Counted from the first letter of the stretch, positions 1 through 5,846 are shown. The stretch: 5,867 nucleotides of DNA from Chitinophagaceae bacterium (GCA_025455205.1 JALOMZ010000140.1:1-5867), one strand, 5' to 3'. Notes: generated by a model not told the origin, from the sequence alone. Numbers and translations: made by a program.

Positions 1-234
1 CAGCGATTGTGCGCTGATGTCGAGCACGGTGATGTCTGTGAAGCCTTCCGCCAGCAGGTGGTCCACCAGCAGGCTGTCGCCGCCGCCCACATCTATGATG
101 GCCGCCTGCGCCGGCAGCTGCAGGGCACGGATGAGTTGCAGGCTGGTTTCCGGCACGGGCTGTATCCAGCTCAGCTCGTGGTGCTGGCGGGTGGCATATA
201 CCTGCTCCCAGTGGGCTTTGCGGTCGGTGTTCAT
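1..234 (-). CDS. Class I SAM-dependent methyltransferase, N-terminal part (runs off the window edge)
   Basis: The reverse strand reads from an ATG at 234-232 through 78 open codons to the first base of the window, so the C-terminal part is missing. The N-terminus has a conserved pre-domain pattern (HWEQVYATR at residues 8-16, then ELSWIQP at 20-26) typical of small Bacteroidota methyltransferases. The SAM-binding motif I follows (IIDVGGGDSLL, residues 46-56, with the glycine-rich loop 50-52). The acidic residue ending the second strand, D72 in VLDIS, would bind the ribose of SAM. The fold is clear, but the substrate cannot be told because the substrate-recognition half lies outside the window. 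No signal peptide is visible, so it should be cytoplasmic. It is transcribed divergently from the M20 peptidase across a 140-base gap. The family assignment is confident; the substrate is unknown. Confidence 0.85.
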   Translation of the reverse strand, partial: MNTDRKAHWEQVYATRQHHELSWIQPVPETSLQLIRALQLPAQAAIIDVGGGDSLLVDHLLAEGFTDITVLDISAQSL

Positions 235-258
235 AATTGTGCTGGAAGAATATCCGGT

Positions 259-288
259 ATAAAATAACAGGATGGCACCCGGTCAAAA
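259..288 (-). promoter_or_regulatory. Candidate Bacteroidota-type promoter for the methyltransferase
   Basis: On the reverse strand, TTTTGACC (288-281) is followed 17 bases past its TTG by TATTTTAT (266-259). This resembles the Bacteroidota pattern of a TTTG -33 box and a TAnnTTTG -7 box, though the -7 match is imperfect and the spacing slightly short. It lies 25 bases upstream of the ATG. This is pattern reading only. Confidence 0.25.
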
Positions 289-343
289 CATGACGAAATG
301 CAGCCGCACCCGACAGCACCGGATGCAGCATGCGCTGGCGTCC

Positions 344-351
344 TATCTTAG
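344..351 (+). promoter_or_regulatory. Candidate -7 element for the M20 peptidase gene
   Basis: TATCTTAG is close to the Bacteroidota -7 consensus TAnnTTTG and sits 23 bases before the ATG at 375. I see no convincing TTTG -33 box at the expected distance. If it is real, the transcript would start after the upstream in-frame ATG at 330, which supports the start at 375. Confidence 0.2.
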
Positions 352-374
352 GCAACCATTTAAATGCACCTGAC

Positions 375-1661
375 ATGAAATACCTGCTGACTGCTTTCGC
401 CATCTTCTGCACTTCGGTGCTCACGGCCCAAACCCTTTCGGCCGAAGAAAACCGCATCATTGCCGAAGTGCGCCGGCACCATGCCGCCAACCTCGAACTG
501 CTGAAGGAGATCGTGAACATCAACAGCGGCTCCCTCAACATCGCAGGAGTAAAGGCCGTGGGCGAGCGGCTGGCCCAGGAATACCGAAAGATCGGCTTCC
601 ACACCGAGTGGATCAGCCTGCCCGATTCCGTAAAGCGGGCCGGACACCTGGTGGCCTGGCGCAAAGGCCAAAAGGGTAAACGAGTTATGATGATAGGGCA
701 CTTGGACACTGTATTTGAGCCCGATATGGAAGCCAACCCCTTCCGCCTGCTCAACGACAGCCTGGCCACGGGACAGGGCGTGGTAGACATGAAGGGCGGC
801 AACGTGATGATGCTGGCCATCTGCCAGGCACTTCATAACCTCAAACTGATTGACGACGCTACCATTGTTTGCTACTACACCGGCGATGAGGAAAGCACCG
901 GCGAGCCGGAATGGCTGAGCCGCCAGGACTTCATTGCCCGCGCCAAAACATGTGATATTGCCCTGGGCTTTGAAACCGCGCAGAACTTCAACACCGTGGC
1001 CGTGGGCCGCCGTGGCAGCAGCTCCTGGAAGCTCACCACCGAAGGCAGGCAGTCCCACTCCGCGGGCATGTTTGGACCCAATGCCAGCTATGGCGCCATC
1101 TATGAAGCAGCCCGCATTCTCACCGAGATCCGCCGGCAGCTGGAAGGGGAGAAATACCTCACCATCAGCCCGGGCGTGATAGCCGGGGGCACGGAGCTCA
1201 ACAGCGATGACAAGAACTTCCGGGCCTCGGTGTCGGGCAAGACCAACATCATTGCCCCGGCGGCCGTGGTTCATGGCGACCTGCGCTTCCTGGGCGAGGC
1301 ACAGAAGCAGGCTGCCCGCGAAAAAATGAAAGCCATAGCGGCCAGCTCCCTGCGCGGCACCAGGGCCCAATTTGAATTCTATGACGGGTTCCCGAGCATG
1401 GAACCCAAGCCGGGCAATTATGCACTGGTGAAAACACTGAACGACATCAGCCTGGCCATGGGATTGGGCGAGGTGAAGGCCGGCGATCCCGGCAGCCGCG
1501 GGGCAGGCGATATCAGCTGGGTGGCGGAATATGTTGACTGCCTGGATGGACTGGGTGCTTCCGGCGGCGGCGCCCATGCGCCCGGCGAAGTGATCAACCT
1601 CAAGGAGCTGCCCCGGCTGACCGAGCGGGCGGCCCTGCTGCTGTACCGCCTTACCCGCTAA
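375..1661 (+). CDS. Secreted M20-family metallo-carboxypeptidase (glutamate carboxypeptidase/CPG2-like)
   Basis: The 428-residue product is a zinc-dependent exopeptidase of the M20 family, closest in layout to glutamate carboxypeptidases. The start at 375 is preferred over the in-frame ATG at 330 because it places a clean signal peptide at the N-terminus: MKY, a hydrophobic core at residues 4-16, and a likely cut at LTA|QT after residue 18. Export to the periplasm is therefore expected. Ligands visible in order: H109 in GHLDTV with D111 beside it, bridging D138 in GVVDMKGG, the catalytic general base E172 followed by E173 in GDEEST, E200 in LGFE, and the last ligand H401 in GGAHAPGE. The dimerisation (lid) domain spans roughly residues 208-325 and contains H228 in GRQSHSAG, which in this family helps bind the substrate carboxylate of the partner subunit. 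Length and motif order are complete. It probably trims peptides or folyl-/acyl-glutamate-like amides; the exact substrate cannot be read. It appears monocistronic, with a hairpin just after the stop. Confidence 0.93.
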   Translation: MKYLLTAFAIFCTSVLTAQTLSAEENRIIAEVRRHHAANLELLKEIVNINSGSLNIAGVKAVGERLAQEYRKIGFHTEWISLPDSVKRAGHLVAWRKGQKGKRVMMIGHLDTVFEPDMEANPFRLLNDSLATGQGVVDMKGGNVMMLAICQALHNLKLIDDATIVCYYTGDEESTGEPEWLSRQDFIARAKTCDIALGFETAQNFNTVAVGRRGSSSWKLTTEGRQSHSAGMFGPNASYGAIYEAARILTEIRRQLEGEKYLTISPGVIAGGTELNSDDKNFRASVSGKTNIIAPAAVVHGDLRFLGEAQKQAAREKMKAIAASSLRGTRAQFEFYDGFPSMEPKPGNYALVKTLNDISLAMGLGEVKAGDPGSRGAGDISWVAEYVDCLDGLGASGGGAHAPGEVINLKELPRLTERAALLLYRLTR

Positions 1662-1704
1662 AAACAGAACACCTGCGCCGTAGAGAACAGCACAGGTGTT
1701 GTTT
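1662..1704 (+). terminator. Imperfect hairpin after the M20 gene, possible terminator
   Basis: AACACCTG (1668-1675) pairs perfectly with CAGGTGTT (1693-1700) across a 17-base loop. AAAC (1662-1665) and GTTT (1701-1704) extend the stem around a two-base bulge. It begins directly after the TAA at 1659-1661. The downstream strand is G/T-rich without a true U run, so intrinsic termination is plausible but not certain. Confidence 0.45.
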
Positions 1705-1988
1705 GGGGTTTGTCGTGGGGTTCAGGGTTGGTACATATTGAAGTACCACTACACTAGCACAAAGGTCGAAAGAATTTCCGGGATATACCACCGTTGCAAC
1801 GCCGTTTTAGCGTTCTTCACCATTTTTTAGGACCAATGTGCATAACTCGTTGGCAATTGGCCGCTTGCAGCCCGCTAATATGCGGCTTTCAGGCTGCCAC
1901 CTTGCCATTCCGAAGCCGGATTTGGCCCCAGGGTGGCGTATATTGCCCCCCTTTACCAGCCAACACATAACACCAAAAAATACACAAC
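1705..1988. other. Gap without a recognisable gene
   Basis: Short open frames here on both strands lack family-like features and were not called. Minor structures seen are a 6-base inverted repeat around 1729-1748 (TGGTAC/GTACCA) and a 5-base hairpin at 1798-1814 followed, eight bases later, by six T residues at 1823-1828. The promoter of the downstream small-protein gene should lie here, but I found no -33/-7 pair with proper spacing; TTTG at 1921 and TATATTG at 1939 are only 14 bases apart. Confidence 0.4.
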
Positions 1989-2363
1989 ATGCCCAACCAA
2001 GGAGGAGGCCGCATAGCCGCGGCACGCGCCCGCCGCATGATCACCCATTTCCGCCAGGCCCGGCTGGGCCAGGCATTGCCAAAAAACGACACCCAATCCG
2101 TTTGGTTTGCCGCCAGTGTGGTGGCCGAAGCCCTGGGTATCAGCCTGCCGGACAACCATCCCACCAGCGGCCTGCGTTTCTACCTGGCTGCCTATGACGC
2201 AGATACCCATCCGGAGGGCCAGCCCGAACTCAGCGGCAGGCTCACCCTGGTGATGGCGCCTACCCGGCAGGAAGGTGAACTACAGGTAAGTGGGCTGATG
2301 GAGGAAGAGGCTTTCAATGAAGGGGCCCTTTGTCCGCCATTCTGTGCTGATGATAGTGATTAG
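1989..2363 (+). CDS. Small hypothetical protein with C-terminal CPPxC motif (unit 1)
   Basis: This is a 124-residue protein of unknown function. It starts with a basic, probably helical stretch (residues 8-25, many R and A). Two strand-like segments follow (GLRFYLAAYD at 61-70 and GRLTLVMAPT at 83-92), then an acidic tail with the motif C115-P-P-F-C119 six residues from the end. No signal peptide or membrane helix is seen, so it is probably cytoplasmic. From memory, Bacteroidota carry many small proteins of this layout ending in CPPxC; I cannot verify that here. The paired cysteines could bind metal, form a disulfide or mark the tail for processing, all speculative. It lies 30 bases before the seven-helix membrane protein gene in the same direction, so co-transcription is likely. 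Its last ~40 residues recur in degraded form at 3084-3227, where CPPxC is preserved. That recurrence supports it being a real gene. Confidence 0.72.
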   Translation: MPNQGGGRIAAARARRMITHFRQARLGQALPKNDTQSVWFAASVVAEALGISLPDNHPTSGLRFYLAAYDADTHPEGQPELSGRLTLVMAPTRQEGELQVSGLMEEEAFNEGALCPPFCADDSD

Positions 2364-2393
2364 AAATTATGAGTGGTTAACAACCAAGCTTAC

Positions 2394-3074
2394 ATGGGGA
2401 CAATTGTTACGTTAAGTCTTTTAAGTGATGGTATTCAGATAACCTGTGCCATCATCGCACTATTGACCATTAAACGCCAAAGTTCTCCCATACTCAAACT
2501 GCTGGCAGCTTATATCGTGTTAACAGCTATCCATGCCATTTTGCTGACCACCCTGGGCATGGTATTTCATATGAGGAATCATTTTCAGCAGAATAACTAT
2601 ATGTACCTCCGCTTTCCCCTGCTGGCGTTGATCTATTACCTCAGCTTCAGGCAGTTTAAGAGCCGGGGCATCTGGCTCTGCATCCTCTTCTGGTGCCTTA
2701 CGCCTTTCTTTTTATGGTTTAATTTCCAAGCCTTCGGATGGAATACCATTCACATTCCCTATCTGACTGCAGGGGCAACCATGGTGATACTTTGTGTGGT
2801 ATTATACCTGTATAACATGCTGGCCAGTGATCGGGTGTTGAATCCTGCCCGATATCCATTATTCTGGACCAGCATTGGCCTGCTCTTACTTTTTCTGACC
2901 GTTCTGCCATCCAGAGGGCTGTTGTACCTCCTGGTCAACAACAACCTGCTGCTGGCTCAACATGCCTCTATCCCCTTGTTTTTGATGAATCTTATCACCT
3001 ACTCCATGATCAGCGCAGACTTTATCATACAATGGAAACAACAAAAGGCGGCTGAGTTGTCTGCCTCGCGCTGA
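2394..3074 (+). CDS. Seven-helix integral membrane protein (unit 1 copy), function unknown
   Basis: The 226-residue product is almost entirely membrane helices, at about residues 3-26, 33-57, 70-87, 91-111, 122-143, 154-176 and 188-212. The short basic loops (KRQSSPILK, RQFKSRG, ASDRVLNPAR and the C-terminal QWKQQK) all fall on one face, giving N-out/C-in topology by the positive-inside rule. The best conserved core is the second outer loop and helix 3 (RNHFQQNNYMYLRFP onward), shared with the second copy. I preferred the ATG at 2394 to the GTG at 2373. It is exactly 30 bases after the small-protein stop, the same spacing as in unit 2, and it aligns with the ATG at 3258. There is no clear Shine-Dalgarno sequence. 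The gene is visibly more AT-rich than the flanking genes. No catalytic motif is seen. The layout resembles small seven-helix proteins that often sit near two-component genes in Chitinophagaceae (from memory), so a sensor or receptor role is a guess. Confidence 0.82.
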   Translation: MGTIVTLSLLSDGIQITCAIIALLTIKRQSSPILKLLAAYIVLTAIHAILLTTLGMVFHMRNHFQQNNYMYLRFPLLALIYYLSFRQFKSRGIWLCILFWCLTPFFLWFNFQAFGWNTIHIPYLTAGATMVILCVVLYLYNMLASDRVLNPARYPLFWTSIGLLLLFLTVLPSRGLLYLLVNNNLLLAQHASIPLFLMNLITYSMISADFIIQWKQQKAAELSASR

Positions 3075-3083
3075 GGGTCTTTT

Positions 3084-3227
3084 GCCGGCTGCACCATAAC
3101 TTTCCGGCGGAAACAGGTTTTGACGCGGCAGGAAGGTGAAAAGCAAGTGAGCCTGCTGGGGGAGGAACAAGCTTTTAATGACTCGGATATTTGTCCGCCA
3201 TTATGTGAAGGTGCTGAGGATATATAG
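3084..3227 (+). pseudogene. C-terminal remnant of a second CPPxC protein gene
   Basis: After the unit 1 membrane gene, the frame ending at the TAG 3225-3227 encodes TRQEGEKQVSLLGEEQ, then AFNDSDICPPLCEGAEDI. This aligns with residues 92-124 of the 1989-2363 product; I count about 20 identical of 33, including CPPxC. A weaker match (CTITF against RLTLV) extends upstream to about 3090. The first two thirds of the gene are absent and there is no in-frame ATG; TTG at 3120 is the only plausible internal start of a ~35-residue peptide. The frame is also continuous with the TGA at 3072-3074 of the preceding membrane gene. Its stop lies exactly 30 bases before the ATG at 3258, as in unit 1. Most likely it is a truncated duplicate. 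A translated short peptide is possible but unsupported. Confidence 0.75.
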
Positions 3228-3257
3228 GCAAAAAAGGGTAATCAAATTATACATGGA

Positions 3258-3322
3258 ATGGTCATAGATATTCTAAGATTATTATCCACTCTTGTACAGA
3301 TGGCTTTTGTGCAATAATAGCC
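3258..3322 (+). pseudogene. Detached 5' end of the second membrane gene, frame break at 3305-3320
   Basis: From the ATG at 3258 the frame reads MVIDILRLLSTLVQMAFVQ and then meets tandem stops TAA TAG at 3315-3320. These residues match the start of the unit 1 membrane protein (MGTIVTLSLLSDGIQ). The homologous sequence continues at TGT 3308 (CAIIALVTVRR against CAIIALLTIKR), but in the -1 frame. Compared with unit 1, the TTTT run at 3305-3308 carries two extra bases. This is most simply a frameshift mutation; slippage on UUUU would restore the full product with one additional residue. Confidence 0.75.
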
Positions 3323-3931
3323 TTGGTGACCGTCCGCCGTAACAGCACCCTAGTTTACAAATTGCTGGCTGCCTTTATGGTTTTGACCGCTCTTCATTCC
3401 GTCATTATGCCGGTCCTGGGCCATCTTCAAATCCGCAACCATTTCCAGCAGAACAACTACATGTACCTCCGCTTTCCCCTGCTGGCACTGGTCTATTACC
3501 TAAGTTTCCGGCGTTTCAATAGCCGGGGTGTGTGGCTTTGCATACTCCTGTGGTGCCTGACGCCTGTCTTTTTGTGGACCAACTGCCGGGCCATGGGCTG
3601 GAATACGGTACACACGCCCTATCTCGTGGCAGGTTCGGCAACGATGATTGCGTGCATCCTGATGTACCTCTATCACATGTTTGCCAGCGATACGGTGAGA
3701 CCCACCGCTTATCCTTTGTTCTGGAGCAGTATTGGTCTGCTATTTCTATTCCTGACAGTTATTCCATCGGTTGGCCTTCTGAATCTACTGGTTGCCAACA
3801 ATCTGCTGCTCGCCCAGCATGCTGCTATTTCCCTGGTATTCGTAAATTATATAACTTATTCCATGATCGCCGCAGACTTCATCATACAATGGAAACAACA
3901 AAAGGCGGCAGACTTGTCGGCCTCGCGCTGA
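3323..3931 (+). CDS. Seven-helix membrane protein, second copy (frame-disrupted at its 5' end)
   Basis: The uninterrupted frame gives 202 residues from a TTG at 3323 and lacks most of helix 1; other in-frame starts are GTG 3326 and ATG 3377. It matches the unit 1 protein along its length, about 147 identical of roughly 208 aligned residues by my count, with three or so single-residue gaps. The shared core NHFQQNNYMYLRFPLLAL and the C-terminus ADFIIQWKQQKAA are fully conserved. Six helices remain, plus helix 1 if the separated 5' piece at 3258 is rejoined. No stop or further frame break occurs over 200 codons, which argues that protein function was kept until recently or still is, despite the 5' break. 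It is the last recognisable gene before a repeat-rich gap. Function is unknown, as for its paralogue. An annotator could equally call 3258-3931 a frameshifted pseudogene. Confidence 0.7.
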   Translation: MVTVRRNSTLVYKLLAAFMVLTALHSVIMPVLGHLQIRNHFQQNNYMYLRFPLLALVYYLSFRRFNSRGVWLCILLWCLTPVFLWTNCRAMGWNTVHTPYLVAGSATMIACILMYLYHMFASDTVRPTAYPLFWSSIGLLFLFLTVIPSVGLLNLLVANNLLLAQHAAISLVFVNYITYSMIAADFIIQWKQQKAADLSASR

Positions 3932-3975
3932 GGGCAATGTCATTCAGGTAATATCTTCGGATATCCACGGCTTCA

Positions 3976-4040
3976 ATCAGCGAAATCTGCGGGCACTTTT
4001 CCCGAAAATGACGAAGATGCTGCTGCAGATTTACGCAGAT
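3976..4040. repeat. Intergenic imperfect palindrome (ATCTGCG-type repeat)
   Basis: The left arm at 3976-3993 (ATCAGCGAAATCTGCGGG) is nearly the reverse complement of the right arm at 4022-4040, which contains GCAGATTTACGCAGAT; one base gap and a few mismatches are needed. The 28-base middle holds a small CGGG/CCCG hairpin. The arms resemble dispersed intergenic repeats of the ATCTGCGTAAATCTGCGG kind that I recall from several bacterial phyla. It starts 44 bases after the second membrane gene and could also stabilise or end that transcript. Confidence 0.5.
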
Positions 4041-4213
4041 AAACAAGGCACCCCTTGCTAACCAGATAACATTTTGCTTTAGAGTCACGGGCCGACAGGG
4101 TTTTTGTGGGCAGCTCATGCCTGGTTTCGAGCAGGAGCCGGCAGGCCGGCACCCGATCATCGGCACCACAACGCAACAAGGGCAAACAGTTTCGGCACAG
4201 CATGCCAGAACTC
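4041..4213. other. Non-coding stretch between two repeats
   Basis: I see no supportable gene here. It contains a short hairpin (CAAGG/CCTTG at 4044-4057), the hexamer GCCGGC twice (4137-4142 and 4145-4150) and a small palindrome CCGATCATCGG (4153-4163). Open frames crossing it run into the palindromic repeats on either side and have repeat-derived, low-complexity translations. Confidence 0.4.
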
Positions 4214-4352
4214 ATCTCAAAAGTCATTTTTAACCACCAGGACACTAAGAAGGCACGAAGAGCACCAGAAAAAATACAGGAAAATCGGGCATTGTGACCT
4301 TTGTGCCTCCCTGGTGACTTGGTGGTTAATTCTTCTTTTGCACTTTTGAGAT
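4214..4352. mobile_element. MITE-like element with nested inverted repeats
   Basis: The 139-base element is bounded by perfect 11-base terminal inverted repeats, ATCTCAAAAGT (4214-4224) and ACTTTTGAGAT (4342-4352). Inside lies a second inverted pair of 31 bases each (4230-4260 and 4299-4329) with 25 of 31 positions matching; it starts TTAACCACCA and includes AGGCAC. The 38-base centre is A-rich and codes for nothing. There is no transposase and I could not see a clear target-site duplication. The inner arms resemble widely dispersed intergenic palindromes that I recall from many bacteria, so it is probably a non-autonomous repeat. It ends 81 bases before the histidine kinase ATG and so lies within or next to the likely promoter region of the kinase operon. 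Confidence 0.65.
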
Positions 4353-4433
4353 ATGCTCTAATAGAAACGGAATCCCCCGTATTTTGTGCATCCAACCGGT
4401 CAACACCACCCGCACGGATGACCGCATGATACC

Positions 4434-5201
4434 ATGGACACTTCACAAGACCTCAGAATTGTTGTATTCACGCTCATCGGCCTTGCGCTGGTGATTGGGG
4501 TATTTGTGCTCAGCATCTTCCTGCTGTTCATGCGCAAGCGGCAGCGGCACTTGGTTCAGATGGCTGAACTGCAGCAGGAAATGCTGCGCTCGCAGATGGA
4601 GATCCAGGAACAGACCCTGCAAACCGTGAGCCAGGAGCTGCATGACAATATCGGGCAGCGGCTGGGGCTGCTCAAACTGCAGCTCAATGCACTGGGGGCC
4701 GATGTCCCCACCGGTCCGCTCCGGGAACAGGTGAGCCAAACCATTGCCGACCTGCGGCAGCTCAGCAAGAGCCTGCACCCGGAGCGCGTAGCCCAGCAGG
4801 GGCTGATGGGCAGCCTGGAGGAAGCGCTGCAGGCCTTGCAGCACACGGGTGCCTGGCAAACCAGCCTGCAGGTGGAGGGCGAACCCATTGCCTGCCGCAA
4901 AGAAGCCGAAGTGATCCTCTTCCGCATGGTGCAGGAACTCATGAACAACGCGGTGAAACATTCCGGCGGTGATCATTTTACCGTATCCCTGCATTTCAAT
5001 GCCCAGGACCTGCGCATCACCTGCGCCGACAATGGGCAGGGCCTGCCCGCAGGCGCCACCCGGAGCATTGGCTTCACCAGCCTCCACAACCGCGCGCGCC
5101 TGCTCAAAGGAACCCTTAGCTTTGCGACCCCGCAAACCGGCAGTGGCTGCGAGGCCACCATCCGGATTCCCTATCACCATTTAATTGAACGGAGCGTATG
5201 A
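4434..5201 (+). CDS. Sensor histidine kinase, HisKA_3 type, one membrane helix (LiaS/NarX-like)
   Basis: The 255-residue protein has about 8 residues outside, one membrane helix (9-33), a basic stop-transfer patch (RKRQRH, 34-39) and a coiled-coil-like linker (42-65). Next is the HisKA_3 dimerisation and phosphotransfer domain with the phospho-acceptor in ELHDNIGQ: H70, plus the D71-x3-Q75 phosphatase motif of this family. The HATPase_c domain shows the N box QELMNNAVKHS (167-177; E168, N171/N172), the G1 box DNGQGLP (199-205), the G2 region SIGFTSLHNRARLLKG (211-226) and a final GSGCEATIRIP (236-246). All catalytic parts are intact. No PAS, GAF or extracellular sensor domain is present, so the signal must enter through the membrane helix or a partner protein. 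The gene overlaps the response regulator by ATGA at 5198-5201, implying translational coupling. The start at 4434 sits directly before the helix; ATG 4426 is out of frame. Confidence 0.93.
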   Translation: MDTSQDLRIVVFTLIGLALVIGVFVLSIFLLFMRKRQRHLVQMAELQQEMLRSQMEIQEQTLQTVSQELHDNIGQRLGLLKLQLNALGADVPTGPLREQVSQTIADLRQLSKSLHPERVAQQGLMGSLEEALQALQHTGAWQTSLQVEGEPIACRKEAEVILFRMVQELMNNAVKHSGGDHFTVSLHFNAQDLRITCADNGQGLPAGATRSIGFTSLHNRARLLKGTLSFATPQTGSGCEATIRIPYHHLIERSV

Positions 5202-5842
5202 TCAGGATAGGAATGGCAGATGACCATGTATTGATCAGGCAGAGCCTGGCCAATATGATCAATGGAATGGGTGATTGCGAAGTGATCTGGCAGGCATCGC
5301 ACGGACTGGAAGTGCAGGAACTGATGGCCCGGCAGGAACCCGACGTACTGCTGCTGGACATCCGCATGCCCAAAATGAATGGCTTCGAAACCTGCGCCTG
5401 GGTAAGCCGGCACCACAAACAGGTGAAGGTACTGGCCCTGAGCATGATGGATGAGGAGGATGCCGTCATACGCATGCTGCGCGCCGGCGCCCGTGGCTAC
5501 CTGCTCAAAGATGCCGACCCCCTCGACCTGGCTGCAGCCATCAAAACGGTGCATGAAAAAGGATTCTTTTTCAACGACGTGGTGTCGGGCAAACTGCTCC
5601 ACCAGATCCTGCAGGAAAATATCGATGCCGAAAATGACCCCGGCCACCAGCTCACGCCCCGGGAGGAGGAATTCCTGAAACTCACCTGCAGCGAACTCAC
5701 CTACAAGGAAATTGCCGATATCATGCACCTCAGCCCGCGTACCCTGGATGGCTACCGCGACACGCTGTTCGACAAACTGGGGGTCAAAACCCGCGTGGGC
5801 CTGGCCATGTACGCCGTAAAACGCGGCCTCTACGTTCCTTAA
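5198..5842 (+). CDS. NarL/LuxR-family response regulator
   Basis: The 214-residue protein is the expected partner of the overlapping kinase gene. The receiver domain (about residues 1-120) has the acidic pocket D8/D9, the phospho-acceptor D54 in LLLDIRMP, the switch serine S82 in LALSM and the conserved K104 in YLLKDAD. A linker (about 121-150) joins it to a LuxR-type helix-turn-helix (152-211: LTPREEEFL, then YKEIADIMHLSPRTLDGYRDTL as the two DNA-contacting helices). The domain order and length are standard for NarL-type transcription factors, which bind DNA as dimers after phosphorylation. Here Y186 and the DGYRD stretch sit where many relatives have VKTHR or VETHR; this variant is common in Bacteroidota homologues as far as I recall. 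Target genes cannot be read; its own operon or the nearby membrane genes are possible. The start codon overlaps the kinase stop. Confidence 0.95.
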   Translation: MIRIGMADDHVLIRQSLANMINGMGDCEVIWQASHGLEVQELMARQEPDVLLLDIRMPKMNGFETCAWVSRHHKQVKVLALSMMDEEDAVIRMLRAGARGYLLKDADPLDLAAAIKTVHEKGFFFNDVVSGKLLHQILQENIDAENDPGHQLTPREEEFLKLTCSELTYKEIADIMHLSPRTLDGYRDTLFDKLGVKTRVGLAMYAVKRGLYVP

Positions 5843-5846
5843 CCCA

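Larger units (their letters stand above)
2361..3931 (+). repeat. Tandem duplication of the CPPxC/membrane-protein unit
   Basis: The segment from the small-protein tail through the membrane gene is present twice in the same orientation. The small-protein stops (2361 and 3225) and the membrane ATGs (2394 and 3258) are each offset by exactly 864 bases. Locally, DNA identity is high, for example around 2588-2626 versus 3448-3486 and at the two 3' ends near 3026-3050 versus 3883-3907. The copies have diverged to about 70% protein identity, so the duplication is not recent. Confidence 0.8.

Noticed and set aside
330..374. Upstream ATG extending the M20 peptidase by 15 residues
   Set aside because: The extension puts a polar, charged segment in front of a good signal peptide; the start at 375 fits export better.
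360..1577. 405-codon open frame on the minus strand
   Set aside because: It lies antisense to the M20 gene, whose catalytic motifs are intact; it is a shadow frame caused by GC-rich codon use.
1798..1828. AACGC/GCGTT hairpin followed by six T residues as a terminator
   Set aside because: The stem is only five base pairs and the T run starts eight bases too late; no gene ends just before it.
1807..2025. 72-codon minus-strand frame with a hydrophobic start
   Set aside because: It overlaps the start of the CPPxC gene and the likely promoter region, and has no supporting homology or context.
2373..2393. GTG start giving seven extra residues on the unit 1 membrane protein
   Set aside because: The ATG at 2394 matches unit 2 in alignment and in the 30-base spacing; the extension has no counterpart in copy 2, though it cannot be fully excluded.
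4137..4163. Repeated GCCGGC and the CCGATCATCGG palindrome as an operator or REP element
   Set aside because: They are too short to distinguish from chance in GC-rich DNA.
4380..4387. TATTTTGT as a -7 box for the kinase operon
   Set aside because: It is partly consensus-like, but no TTTG box lies at the right distance; the nearest (4345-4348) is 31 bases away, inside the MITE-like element.
3973..4446. 157-codon minus-strand frame and the 81-codon plus-strand frame at 4104-4349
   Set aside because: Both run through the palindromic repeats, and their translations are repeat-derived with no family-like features.
4443..5180. 245-codon open frame on the minus strand
   Set aside because: It is antisense to the histidine kinase, which has all of its motifs.
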